Shown in pieces: positions 35,160-43,211 of a stretch of 64,000 bases of DNA. The notes beneath the pieces were generated by a model, which saw nothing but the letters and a program-made list of their open reading frames with translations, made no database searches and was not told the origin of the DNA. Numbering within the stretch: the first letter of the stretch is position 1; each line of letters begins with the position of its first letter. Origin of the DNA: CAWANP01 sp963783445 (GTDB lineage: Bacteria; Chloroflexota; Anaerolineae; JAAYZQ01); the NCBI GenBank assembly GCA_963783445.1, contig CAWANP010000019.1:186001-250000 (forward strand), given 5' to 3'. The position numbers and the translations under genes were made by a program.

Positions 35160-35639
35160 TCAGCGTTGTGTCTCAGGCCCTGACTTCAAGTTGCCAAAGA
35201 TAGATTCCAACAAAGAAGACGGCTGAGATACAATAGCCTGTTCGGCAGCAGCGCTCGGCGCGAGTGGCGCTTGATCAATCTTTCCTTCCGTGTATTGCGC
35301 GATCGGCTGCGACAAGTCCAAGTAAAGCGCCTCTTGCAGCACATACCCTTCTTCTTCCAGACGCTGTGCCATAATACGCGGTGACTCGTACCCCGCAACC
35401 TTGAGCAGGACAGTTTGCGTTTCACGTTCCAGTCTGTTAAGCTCGGCTTCACCGTCCAGGATCTGGCGGTCTGTCGCTGCGGTCTGCATGGCCACCAGCA
35501 AGTGCAGCCAGCCGAACAGAATGAGTAGAGCTGCAAATACGGCAATGGCGACCCGCAGTGATGGGAGGCGACTAGTGACGTGTACTTGTGAGCGTTCTCG
35601 AGCCTGAGGCACAGGAACAGGTAGTGAATGGCTGGCCAT
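35160..35639 (-). CDS. ftsL: FtsL-like divisome protein
   Basis: 159 residues. A basic cytoplasmic N-terminus, one membrane helix (VAIAVFAALLILFGWLHLLV), then a predicted coiled coil (QILDGEAELNRLERETQTVLLKVA) and SPRIMAQRLEEEGYV, the FtsL-type segment. The Pro/Ala/Ser-rich tail is not conserved. Position directly before ftsI supports FtsL, the partner of FtsB and FtsQ that activates FtsWI. AAGGAG lies six bases before the ATG. The name rests on topology and order, because FtsL proteins share little sequence. Confidence 0.8.
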   Translation of the reverse strand: MASHSLPVPVPQARERSQVHVTSRLPSLRVAIAVFAALLILFGWLHLLVAMQTAATDRQILDGEAELNRLERETQTVLLKVAGYESPRIMAQRLEEEGYVLQEALYLDLSQPIAQYTEGKIDQAPLAPSAAAEQAIVSQPSSLLESIFGNLKSGPETQR

Positions 35640-35712
35640 GTTTCGCTCCTTCCCTGACCACTATATCTAGTGGCTCAAAGATTCAGGCACACAAAATAGC
35701 GGTCTATACCAT

Positions 35713-35741
35713 ATTCTACCATAAACTGCGGATTTTTGCAA
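35713..35741 (-). promoter_or_regulatory. Promoter of the ftsL-ftsI-mur operon
   Basis: Minus strand TTGCAA (35736-35741), 17-bp spacer, TAGAAT (35713-35718), in an AT-rich stretch. Predicted start near 35706, leader about 67 bases. It gives the cluster a second start after mraZ-rsmH. Confidence 0.8.
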
Positions 35742-35907
35742 ATTTAAAGCCATTATCCGCTTGTTTCTACTAATTGTTAATCTTTTCTACTTAATAATGA
35801 CGCTCAGAGACGGATCTGAGTATAGATGGTGGTTTTTTCTAATTGCCCTTCTCTGTGGTTCCCTAACCAATCGTGTGCAATGCAAACTTGGAGGATTTTG
35901 ATCCAAC

Positions 35908-36837
35908 TCAGTCTGAGAAACGTTCCGCAATCCTCAGCTTGGCACTGCGACTCCTTGGATTTGCGGTGACCTCTTTGTCACTGGGCCGGATTGGCTTGCG
36001 ATTAACGACTCGCAGCGTCGCCCGATGTTGGCAGACACAGATCGGTGTTTCGGGTGGGCAGATGCAGTCTCGTGCTTCTTGTTGGTAGAAGCGCTTGACT
36101 ACCCTGTCCTCCAGGGAATGGAATGAAATGACGGCCAACCGCCCACCTGACCGGAGCACGTTCCGGGCGTGGGGCAGTGCTTGGGACAGGTTTTCGATTT
36201 CGTCGTTCACGGCAATGCGCAACGCCTGAAAGGTTCGCGTAGCTGGGTGGATTCTTTCTCGTTTGCGGCTGGCCCGTGCTACCAGCTCTGCCAGTTGGCC
36301 GGTACTGGAGATCGGACGCGCGTTGACAATGGTCCTCGCGATCCGACGAGAATGGCGCTCGTCGCCATACTTCCACAAAAGCCCGGCCAGTTCCGCTTCT
36401 GGCAACTGGTTGACCAGGTCTTCAGCAGTCTGTCCCTGACCAGGATCCATTCGCATGTCCAGAGGGCCATCCTGCATGAAGGAAAAGCCTCGCCTGGCAT
36501 CCGCCAACTGGCGGGATGAGAGTCCCAGGTCCAAAAGGACTCCATCTACGAAACCAAACTCTAGCGTGGCAATCACGGCCTCCAAGTCTCGAAAGTTGGC
36601 AGCCTGTACGATCACCCGATCTCCAAATGGACGCAGAACCTTCCGGGCAAAGGCCACCGCCTCTGGATCAGCATCGAGTCCAAGTACTAGCCCATCGGGG
36701 GAAGAGGCGTGGAGAATACTGGCTGCATGCCCTCCAGCGCCCAACGTGGCGTCAAGATACCTGCCCCCGGACCGTACCTGCAGTCCGGCGACTATCTCGT
36801 CAGTAAGGACTGGAACATGCTTGCTGGCCCTATCCAT
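35908..36837 (-). CDS. rsmH: 16S rRNA (cytosine-1402 N4) methyltransferase
   Basis: 309 residues. HVPVLTDEIVAGL, DATLGAGGHAASIL (SAM loop), GLDADPEAVAFAR, GVLLDLGLSSRQLADARRGFSF and RTFQALRIAVNDEI are all present, with VISFHSLEDRVVKRF near the end. A Cys cluster (CICPPETPICVC) is typical of the C-terminal part in many phyla. Methylates the ribosomal P-site. Eleven bases after mraZ. Confidence 0.97.
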   Translation of the reverse strand: MDRASKHVPVLTDEIVAGLQVRSGGRYLDATLGAGGHAASILHASSPDGLVLGLDADPEAVAFARKVLRPFGDRVIVQAANFRDLEAVIATLEFGFVDGVLLDLGLSSRQLADARRGFSFMQDGPLDMRMDPGQGQTAEDLVNQLPEAELAGLLWKYGDERHSRRIARTIVNARPISSTGQLAELVARASRKRERIHPATRTFQALRIAVNDEIENLSQALPHARNVLRSGGRLAVISFHSLEDRVVKRFYQQEARDCICPPETPICVCQHRATLRVVNRKPIRPSDKEVTANPRSRSAKLRIAERFSD

Positions 36838-36848
36838 GCTGTGCTACC

Positions 36849-37280
36849 CTAGATGCCCAAGCTGGAGAACTGTTCGGCGCGTGCTTCGGGATCCTTGTAG
36901 CCATCTATCTGACGCTCTCGCCACTGCTCCGGGTTCCAGATCTCGCAATAGTCGTTCAGGCCAACAACAATTGCTTGATTGTCAATGTTCGCATACTCGC
37001 GAAGGTATGGGGGCAGGTTCACACGTCCCTGTTTGTCCGCCGCTGCGTCCGAGGCGCCACCAAAGACCTGTCGTCGAAACTCGCGGGCCTTGGGATCCGT
37101 TCGTGGGAGGGCCCTGATCTTTTCTGCCAGGCCTTCCCAGTCGTCCGTGGGAAAGAGCCACAGGCAGGGGTCAATTCCTTTTGTCACGACCAGACCCGCG
37201 TCCAGTTGTTTCCGGAATCTGGCCGGGATCGTGAGTCGCCCCTTGTCATCGACTGTATGCTCGAATTCACCCAAGAACAT
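36849..37280 (-). CDS. mraZ: Transcriptional regulator MraZ
   Basis: 143 residues with two swapped-hairpin AbrB-like units: FLGEFEHTVDDKGRLTIPARFRKQL and GASDAAADKQGRVNLPPYLREYA. MraZ forms ring oligomers that bind repeated TGGG boxes at its own promoter and represses the dcw cluster. Four such boxes with a 10-bp period lie upstream, as expected. First gene of the cluster. Confidence 0.96.
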   Translation of the reverse strand: MFLGEFEHTVDDKGRLTIPARFRKQLDAGLVVTKGIDPCLWLFPTDDWEGLAEKIRALPRTDPKAREFRRQVFGGASDAAADKQGRVNLPPYLREYANIDNQAIVVGLNDYCEIWNPEQWRERQIDGYKDPEARAEQFSSLGI

Positions 37281-37307
37281 CTACGCCTCGAACATCTGTT
37301 CTATTCA

Positions 37308-37341
37308 CCCATTTTCCCCCACATACCACCACTTTCACCCA
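37308..37341 (-). promoter_or_regulatory. MraZ box array (four repeats, 10-bp period)
   Basis: On the minus strand TGGG, TGGT, TGGG and TGGG begin at 37341, 37331, 37321 and 37311, exactly ten bases apart, starting two bases after the -10 element. This matches the TGGG-N6 repeat pattern bound by MraZ and implies negative autoregulation. Confidence 0.88.
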
Positions 37342-37342
37342 C

Positions 37343-37371
37343 ATTATACAACGTGAGCCCCATATTGGCAA
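37343..37371 (-). promoter_or_regulatory. Promoter of mraZ-rsmH
   Basis: Minus strand TTGCCA (37366-37371), 17-bp spacer, TATAAT (37343-37348), followed at once by the MraZ box array. Confidence 0.85.
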
Positions 37372-37473
37372 GTCTTGAGTTTCTATGACCGAGGCAAGCG
37401 ATAAATGTTAATCTTGAGGCGGCTGAGGCACAGATTCTGTCCTTGCCGAGGCCTCCATTGGGGTCCTGCAGAT

Positions 37474-37502
37474 TTGGAGAGGGGGGGCAGGGATGGTATA
37501 AT
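37474..37502 (+). promoter_or_regulatory. Promoter of tRNA-Ser
   Basis: TTGGAG (37474-37479), 17-bp spacer containing a G7 run, TATAAT (37497-37502). Predicted start about 37509, 22 bases before the mature tRNA. Confidence 0.75.
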
Positions 37503-37522
37503 CCGTGCGGTAGGAAGGGGTT

Positions 37523-38323
37523 TCATCTCTGGAGAGGTAGCATAGTCTGGCCGAATGCGCACGATTGGAAATCGTGTGAGGGTAACACCTCCGCGGGTTC
37601 GAATCCCGCCCTCTCCGCCAGTATTGTTGAGACGCCGCAGGCATTGACTGGCCTGCGGCGTCTTTCTGGGTGCAATCCCCTTGTGTTCAGATCTGCCTTG
37701 GTCAGACGTCCAGCCAGGATGCCGCCCAAGACCGCCAGATCCTCAGTCGGCAGGTAATGGCTGGCTGCCCCATCAAACAGCACATTGGCGTCCGCCGGGA
37801 ATTCTTCATCGCCCAGATGGAGTACCACGGCGAGCCAGACGCGAGGCAATGCTCGAAAGAGGAAGGATGCGTCGCCAAAGGTGAGGCGCTCGCCTGCTAT
37901 CGTCTTGGCCGCGGCCTCAAAGGCCGCCCGGTCATGGCCAAAGGTGTGTGCAATACGCAGACTGGCGCGTCCCTGGAATGCAGCGAAATAGCCCAGGCCG
38001 CCAGGTAGGTTGCGAAATGCGATCCACTGGCCGGTCACCGGTGTGCCGTCAGCGGTCAACAGGTAGTGCAGAAGCAGGATGTGAGTGGCAATGTCCACCC
38101 GCCCGGTGTCTCCGGCTCGGGCCACCAGACCCTCAGGCCAGCTAACATGGTAGGTCGCATTTAGAAACGGTACCCGGAAATGGCCGCTCCGGGCGTCCTT
38201 GCTCTGGTAAGATATCGCTGCACGTTCGGCGGTCTCGCGAGGTTCCAGCTTGGGGAAGGCTGACTTGGCCTTGCTCAGTGCTGGACCGTAGGTCTCTTCG
38301 GGTGTTCGTCGTTTGGTCTGCAT
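37523..38323 (-). CDS. DUF3786 domain protein; reading frame runs into the tRNA antisense
   Basis: The frame holds 266 codons. The conserved part is residues 1 to about 225: ERAAISYQSKDARSGHFRVPFLNATYHVSWPEG, ILLLHYLLTADGTPVTGQWIAFRNLPGG, DASFLFRALPRVWLAVVLHLGDEEFPADANVLFD and LPTEDLAVLGGILAGRL, the DUF3786 pattern. The family is cytoplasmic, common in anaerobes with corrinoid metabolism; its function is unknown. After about residue 230 the frame passes through the tRNA terminator and the tRNA on the opposite strand, giving AERAGFEPA, a well-known spurious peptide of antisense tRNA. The true stop may be lost to a base error near 37670-37690. GGGAG precedes the ATG. Confidence 0.8.
   Translation of the reverse strand: MQTKRRTPEETYGPALSKAKSAFPKLEPRETAERAAISYQSKDARSGHFRVPFLNATYHVSWPEGLVARAGDTGRVDIATHILLLHYLLTADGTPVTGQWIAFRNLPGGLGYFAAFQGRASLRIAHTFGHDRAAFEAAAKTIAGERLTFGDASFLFRALPRVWLAVVLHLGDEEFPADANVLFDGAASHYLPTEDLAVLGGILAGRLTKADLNTRGLHPERRRRPVNACGVSTILAERAGFEPAEVLPSHDFQSCAFGQTMLPLQR
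37531..37620 (+). tRNA. tRNA-Ser (GGA)
   Basis: 90 bases with encoded CCA. Acceptor GGAGAGG pairs with CCTCTCC, discriminator G. Anticodon stem CACGA/TCGTG encloses TTGGAAA, so the anticodon is GGA (Ser codons TCC/TCT). A class II variable arm follows, then the T-arm GCGGG-TTCGAAT-CCCGC. Confidence 0.97.
37631..37662 (+). terminator. Terminator of tRNA-Ser
   Basis: Perfect 12-bp stem GACGCCGCAGGC / GCCTGCGGCGTC with an 8-base loop, followed by TTTCT. Confidence 0.85.
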
Positions 38324-38349
38324 CTCTCACTCCCTGCTGGTCTGGGGTC

Positions 38350-38378
38350 ATTGTACCATCTTCTGGCGAGGGTGTCCA
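38350..38378 (-). promoter_or_regulatory. Promoter of the DUF3786 gene
   Basis: Minus strand TGGACA (38373-38378), 17-bp spacer, TACAAT (38350-38355), about 27 bases before the ATG. Confidence 0.65.
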
Positions 38379-38440
38379 GTCAACATCGGCTGAACCTTGG
38401 CATGGGGCTGCTATTTCAGAGGTGAAGCTGTACAGTAGAT

Positions 38441-38469
38441 TTGCCAAGGGCTATCTGCTGTGCTATAAT
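38441..38469 (+). promoter_or_regulatory. Promoter of the nusA-infB operon
   Basis: TTGCCA (38441-38446), 17-bp spacer, TATAAT (38464-38469). Predicted start about 38476. The -35 and -10 hexamers equal those of mraZ. Confidence 0.85.
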
Positions 38470-38495
38470 GCTGGAGCTATAGTCGTAGGTTATTG

Positions 38496-38525
38496 GAAAA
38501 GTGGGGCCGCCCCACTTTTCTTGCT
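38496..38525 (+). terminator. Hairpin in the nusA leader, possible attenuator
   Basis: Perfect 11-bp stem GAAAAGTGGGG / CCCCACTTTTC with a CCG loop, then TTGCT. It starts about 20 bases after the predicted transcription start and lies 67 bases before nusA. Similar hairpins precede rimP-nusA operons in other bacteria and allow NusA-sensitive attenuation; the role here is inferred. Confidence 0.65.
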
Positions 38526-38587
38526 ATCAGGGGACCTCCGGTGCCCGAGGTAGTGAGGGACAGCAATAGGGGATAAGGCGGAATGAG

Positions 38588-40312
38588 ATGAAAAGCGATT
38601 TTATGCTAGCGATCAACCAATTGTGCTCCGAGCGCAAGCTTTCGCATGAGGTGGTCCTGGAGGCAGTAGAGGCTGCGCTGATTTCTGCATACAAGCGCAA
38701 CTTTGGATCGGCTACCAACATCGAGGCGCGTGTCGAACCCAATACAGGCGACGTCAGGGTGTTTGCCATCAAGGAGGTCGTCGAGGACGTGCAGGACCAA
38801 AAGACAGAGATCTCGTTGGACGATGTGCGAGAGATCGATCCTGACGCGGAACTCGGGGGTACGGTCATGATTGAGAGTACCCCTCGTGACTTTGGGCGGA
38901 TTGCTGCCCAGACGGCCAAGCAAGTGATCCTGCAGCGTATCCGTGAAGCCGAGCGCGATGCCCAGTATTCGGCTTTTGCCGACAGCGCGGGTGAGGTGGC
39001 GCTTGGAACAATACAGAGTGTGGATTTTCATTCAGGTGATGTGGTCGTCAGCCTGGATGGAGCGGAGGCAATCCTGCCATCTCGGGAACAAGTTTCCAAC
39101 GAGCGCTACAGACGCGGTGCACGCCTGCGCGCCTATGTCGCAGATGTCCGCCGTGGCAGTCGGGGCCCGCGGATCACGCTCTCCCGCCGCAGCCCAGCAC
39201 TATTGCGGCGCCTTCTGGAATTGGAGGTACCTGAGATTTTCAATGGTACCGTGGAGATCAAGGCGATGGCTCGCGAGGCGGGGTCGCGCTCAAAGGTGGC
39301 CGTGCATGCTACTCAGGACGGTGTAGACCCGGTGGGTTCGTGTGTCGGTGTCCGTGGTGGGCGCATTCAAACGGTCGTCAATGAGTTGGGCGGTGAGAAG
39401 ATAGACGTAGTGCAGTGGCACGACGAGGTTGGGAGTTTTATTGCCAATGCTCTGAGTCCCGCCAAGGTGATGAACGTGCTCCTGACTGATGATCCGCAGT
39501 CGGGAAAAACAGCGACTGTGATTGTCCCTGATCGGCAGCTGTCCTTAGCGATCGGCAAAGAAGGACAGAATGCGCGACTGGCGGCCAAACTCACTGGCTG
39601 GCGCATCGATATCAAAAGTGCTACAGAGACTGCAGAAGAGACACTGGGTCGTCTGGATGAGGCGGCAATACCTCTTGAGGATATGGATCTTCTCACCCTG
39701 GCAGAGACTCTGCTTCGGAAGCGTGAAGCGGGAGATCTCAGCGAGGCGGAGCGTGCCTTGATCGACGCTGGAGTAGAGCGTGAAAGTGCGATCGACGTGG
39801 AATGGCCTGCCTCTGAGGAAGAGTCTGCGACACAGGCTCGAGAAGCTGGAGCCCCAGTTGGCGAAGCGCCAGGCACCGCGCCTGCGGAAGCCGTGTCGGA
39901 CGAGGAGAAGGTATCCGCGCCGGGTGATTTGCTTGACAGCGCTGCCATTGTCGATGAAGATGCCGATCTGCAGGCGGAAGAGCCGGTTGCGGTTGACCAA
40001 ATGGCTGTTGGCGAAGAAGCCACGACGATTGAGGTCGTGGTCGAGGATGAATCTGAACTCAAGCCAACCTTTGAGGGGGAGCCCGTTGAGGATTCGTTGG
40101 GTTGGGTGGTCACAGAGCCTCCCAAGGAATACCAATACGATTGGGACGAGCCTTCGTGGGTGGAAGAGAAGCCTGGCTGGGAAGTCGATTGGGAACGCCA
40201 GGAGCTTGAAGAAAAACCAGACCTGCCCAAGCCCCAGAAGAAGAGGGGCCGGAAGAAAAAAGGTCGGCAAGCGTTCGACAGCAAGGGTGGCCCAGGCTCT
40301 AATCGCTGGTGA
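38588..40312 (+). CDS. nusA: Transcription termination/antitermination factor NusA
   Basis: 574 residues. N-terminal RNA polymerase-binding domain (FMLAINQLCSERKLSHEVVLEAVEAALISAYKR region), S1 domain (about 135-200, VDFHSGDVVVSLDGAEAILP), then two KH domains (VAVHATQDGVDPVGSCVGVRGGRIQTVVNELGGEKIDVVQW and LSLAIGKEGQNARLAAKLTGWRIDI). The last 200 residues are acidic and end in a lysine-rich tail (KKRGRKKKGRQ), longer than usual and without clear repeats. It binds RNA polymerase and nascent RNA. It begins the operon; rimP, the usual first gene, is absent here. Confidence 0.96.
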   Translation: MKSDFMLAINQLCSERKLSHEVVLEAVEAALISAYKRNFGSATNIEARVEPNTGDVRVFAIKEVVEDVQDQKTEISLDDVREIDPDAELGGTVMIESTPRDFGRIAAQTAKQVILQRIREAERDAQYSAFADSAGEVALGTIQSVDFHSGDVVVSLDGAEAILPSREQVSNERYRRGARLRAYVADVRRGSRGPRITLSRRSPALLRRLLELEVPEIFNGTVEIKAMAREAGSRSKVAVHATQDGVDPVGSCVGVRGGRIQTVVNELGGEKIDVVQWHDEVGSFIANALSPAKVMNVLLTDDPQSGKTATVIVPDRQLSLAIGKEGQNARLAAKLTGWRIDIKSATETAEETLGRLDEAAIPLEDMDLLTLAETLLRKREAGDLSEAERALIDAGVERESAIDVEWPASEEESATQAREAGAPVGEAPGTAPAEAVSDEEKVSAPGDLLDSAAIVDEDADLQAEEPVAVDQMAVGEEATTIEVVVEDESELKPTFEGEPVEDSLGWVVTEPPKEYQYDWDEPSWVEEKPGWEVDWERQELEEKPDLPKPQKKRGRKKKGRQAFDSKGGPGSNRW

Positions 40313-40375
40313 GTGTGATCTCTAGTGCGTTGCAGGGCTTTTCTTTGACCTGTGGAAACTGCAGGCGCAAGACTC

Positions 40376-40747
40376 ATGGCCGATTCAACGGAGGGGCGAG
40401 TGCCGGCTAGACAGCGGAAACATGTGCCTCTGCGGACTTGTATCGTCTGTCAGCGGAAGCGCCAAAAGCGGGATCTGATCCGGATTGTTCGTACCCCTGA
40501 GGGGGTCATAGAACTTGACTCCCGAGGGAAACTGCCTGGCCGCGGCGCCTACTGCTGTCCCGATCGCACGTGCTGGGAGGCGGCCCTGGAGCCGGGCCGG
40601 CTGGGGCGCGTTCTAAAGAGTCGGATATCTGCCGACGATTTGACCCGCCTGTACGATAGTGTGAGTATGGCAGCCGGGCATCTGCAGAAACGGGAAACGG
40701 AGGCCGGGCTTGATGCGTCGAACCCGGCCCCGAGGGGGAGTAGATAG
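40376..40747 (+). CDS. rnpM: RNase P modulator RnpM (YlxR family)
   Basis: 123 residues from ATG 40376; a GTG at 40352 would add eight. PLRTCIVCQRKRQKRDLIRIVR and LPGRGAYCCPDRTCWEAAL are the YlxR signature. Family members bind RNA and RNase P. Its stop abuts the infB ATG. Confidence 0.92.
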   Translation: MADSTEGRVPARQRKHVPLRTCIVCQRKRQKRDLIRIVRTPEGVIELDSRGKLPGRGAYCCPDRTCWEAALEPGRLGRVLKSRISADDLTRLYDSVSMAAGHLQKRETEAGLDASNPAPRGSR

Positions 40748-42706
40748 ATGGGACGAGGATCTAAAGTTGGGGGGCAGGGGCCGAATCGGAGCGCTGGCTC
40801 GCAGTCGCGCGGTTCGGCTCGTAAACCTGGGACAGGAACGCCAACGGCGCCGTCTCAGACGGGGGCGCCTGGGAATCCTACGGGAGGTACTGGTCCGGTA
40901 ACATCACCCGGTCCGCAGGCGCCCAGAGTGATCGAGCTGCCAGAGAGCCTTACAGTTCGGGATCTGGCGCGTGCATTGCGTACGAGTCCCATTGATGTGA
41001 TCAAAGAATTGATGACAAACGGCATTGTCGCTGGCATCAATCAAGAGATCGATTATGACACGGCCCAGATCGTGGCCAGCGAGCTGGGATTTGAGACCAG
41101 GCCGCTCCGGTTGGCAGAGATAGAACAGGAGCAAGAAGAGCAGGAGGAATTCAAGACCCTTTGGCAGAGTCTGCTAGAATCCGAGTCGCCCGAGACCTTG
41201 AAGCCTCGTCCTCCAGTTGTGACTGTGCTGGGCCATGTTGACCATGGCAAGACGACGCTGTTGGATGCGATCCGCGAAACAGACGTCGTGACCAGCGAGT
41301 CTGGCGGGATCACCCAGCACATCGGTGCGTACCAGGTAGAGAAGGATGGTCGCAAGATCACCTTTGTCGATACACCGGGCCACGAGGCATTTACGGCTAT
41401 GCGCGCCCGAGGTGCCCAAGTGACAGACTTGGCCGTGTTGGTCGTTGCTGCTGATGATGGCGTGATGCCCCAGACGAAGGAAGCGATCGACCACGCCCGG
41501 GCCGCCGACGTACCTATCATGGTGGCGCTCAACAAGATGGACAAGCCCTCATCCAACCCAGAGCGGGTCAAGCAGCAGTTGTCGGAAGCGGATCTAACCG
41601 TTGAGGATTGGGGAGGAGACGTCATCTGCGTCCCTGTGTCGGCTACACACGGGCAAGGCGTTGACGAGTTGCTGGAGAACATCCTCCTGGTGACCGAAGT
41701 CGCTGATCTGCGCAGCAATCCCGATCGTCCTGCTGTGGGTACGGTCATTGAGTCTGAGCTGGACCGGCAGCGGGGCCCCGTCGCCACCTTGTTGGTACAG
41801 GCTGGTACCCTGAGGGTGGGTGATGCGCTGGCCATCGGTGCGATTTCTGGCCGGGTAAGGGCGATGATGGACTACCGGGGCAAAGATGTGCGTGAGGCGT
41901 TGCCTTCTATGCCGGTGCAAGTGATGGGCCTGGCGGATGTCCCCAGGGCTGGTGACATCTTTGAAGTTGTGGCGAGCGGCCGCGAAGCGCGGGCAATCGC
42001 CGCAGAACGTGCCGAGGATGAGCGCCTGGCTGGGCCAAAGGCGCCCAGACCCAAGATCATGAGTCTGGACGAGATCTTTAGCCAGTTCCTGGCCGGCCAA
42101 GCCGTTGAGTTGAACCTGATCCTCAAGGCCGATGTGCAAGGCTCGTTGGAGCCGATCGTTAATTCTCTTGAGAGGCTGGGAGGCGACGGACCGCAGGTCA
42201 AAATCCTGCATTGGGGCATCGGTGATGTCTCCGAGTCGGACGTCATGCTGGCTTCTGCTTCCCAGGCCATTGTGCTTGGCTTTCACGTTGACGTGGATGA
42301 GGCTGCACGCCGCATGGCTGTGCAGGACGGGGTGGACATCCGGCAGTACACAATCATCTACAACCTGATTGATGATGTAGACAAAGCTCTCCGGGGTATG
42401 CTTGAGCCAGAGTACGCAAAGGTTGTCATGGGTCATGCTGACGTGCGAGCGGTGTTCCGCATTCGGCGCCGTGGAAACATCGCTGGCTGCTACGTGACTG
42501 ATGGGCTGGTGACGCGCAACGCGTGGGCCCGTGTGCAGCGCAATGGAGAAGAGGTCTTTGATGGTCCGCTCGATTCCCTGAAACGATTTCAAGAGGATGT
42601 GTCCGAAGTGAGGACCGGTTTCGAGTGCGGCCTGGGAGTCGCTGGTTTCGACAACTTCCGAGAAGGAGACGTGCTCGAGTTCTACAAAGAAGAGCGGGTC
42701 AGCTAG
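40748..42706 (+). CDS. infB: Translation initiation factor IF-2
   Basis: 652 residues, a form with a short N-terminus. Gly/Ser/Pro-rich linker, IF2_N-like element (LTVRDLARALRTSPIDVIKELMTNGI), then the G domain with GHVDHGKTT (about 161-169), DTPGHEAF and NKMDKP, and beta barrels and the C2 domain that binds fMet-tRNA (ending in AGCYVTDGLVTRNAWARV and GVAGFDNFREGD). GGGGGAG seven bases before the ATG. Confidence 0.97.
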   Translation: MGRGSKVGGQGPNRSAGSQSRGSARKPGTGTPTAPSQTGAPGNPTGGTGPVTSPGPQAPRVIELPESLTVRDLARALRTSPIDVIKELMTNGIVAGINQEIDYDTAQIVASELGFETRPLRLAEIEQEQEEQEEFKTLWQSLLESESPETLKPRPPVVTVLGHVDHGKTTLLDAIRETDVVTSESGGITQHIGAYQVEKDGRKITFVDTPGHEAFTAMRARGAQVTDLAVLVVAADDGVMPQTKEAIDHARAADVPIMVALNKMDKPSSNPERVKQQLSEADLTVEDWGGDVICVPVSATHGQGVDELLENILLVTEVADLRSNPDRPAVGTVIESELDRQRGPVATLLVQAGTLRVGDALAIGAISGRVRAMMDYRGKDVREALPSMPVQVMGLADVPRAGDIFEVVASGREARAIAAERAEDERLAGPKAPRPKIMSLDEIFSQFLAGQAVELNLILKADVQGSLEPIVNSLERLGGDGPQVKILHWGIGDVSESDVMLASASQAIVLGFHVDVDEAARRMAVQDGVDIRQYTIIYNLIDDVDKALRGMLEPEYAKVVMGHADVRAVFRIRRRGNIAGCYVTDGLVTRNAWARVQRNGEEVFDGPLDSLKRFQEDVSEVRTGFECGLGVAGFDNFREGDVLEFYKEERVS

Positions 42707-42800
42707 TCCAGCCCTTTTGCTCGATGGCCAGTAGCTGCGCCTGCTCCAACCAGGCTGTTCTGTTGCCAGCCTGGGCGTTTCTCAACAGGATGTATGCCCA

Positions 42801-43211
42801 ATGCCTACTCGTCGCCAACGTCGTGTTTCGGAACTGATCCACCGCGAGCTTAGCTTGCTGCTGTTGCGCCAAGTGCGCGATCCACGCCTGAGCGGTGTGA
42901 CGATCACCAGTGTGGAAGTCACGCCCGACCTATTGCTGGCTCGCGTCCGCTTTTCTGTTCTGGGAGAATCGGAGGAAGAAGAGGAAGCAATGGCTGCTTT
43001 CCAGCATGCTGGTGGTTTCTTACGTACCCAGCTGGCGGCCAGGGTCCAGTTGCGTTTTGCACCAGAGCTGGTTTTTAGCGTGGACAAGAGTACGGCCTAT
43101 GCGCGTCGCATCGACGAACTGTTGGAGCAGGTCAAACAGAGCAATGGGCTTGACGGGAATGCAGTAGAGCCCATTGAGGGGGATGCCGATGCAGGGCGAG
43201 ATCCTGACTAA
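42801..43211 (+). CDS. rbfA: Ribosome-binding factor A
   Basis: 136 residues. TRRQRRVSELIHRELSLLLLRQVRDPRLSGVTITSVEVTPDLLLARVRFSV matches the KH-fold of RbfA; LRTQLAARVQLRFAPELVFSVDKS completes it. Needed for 30S maturation. The end overlaps the nrnA start by 23 bases. The usual ylxP gene between infB and rbfA is missing. Confidence 0.94.
   Translation: MPTRRQRRVSELIHRELSLLLLRQVRDPRLSGVTITSVEVTPDLLLARVRFSVLGESEEEEEAMAAFQHAGGFLRTQLAARVQLRFAPELVFSVDKSTAYARRIDELLEQVKQSNGLDGNAVEPIEGDADAGRDPD

Noticed and set aside
37408..37644. Open frame on the minus strand with WRRGRDSNPR
   Set aside because: It is the antisense of tRNA-Ser; GRDSNPR is a known spurious peptide from such regions.
39367..40377. 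Long Ser-rich open frame opposite nusA
   Set aside because: Antisense shadow of a GC-rich gene, low complexity, no ribosome site.
41053..42592. Long open frames opposite infB
   Set aside because: Antisense shadows; composition and lack of motifs do not support coding.
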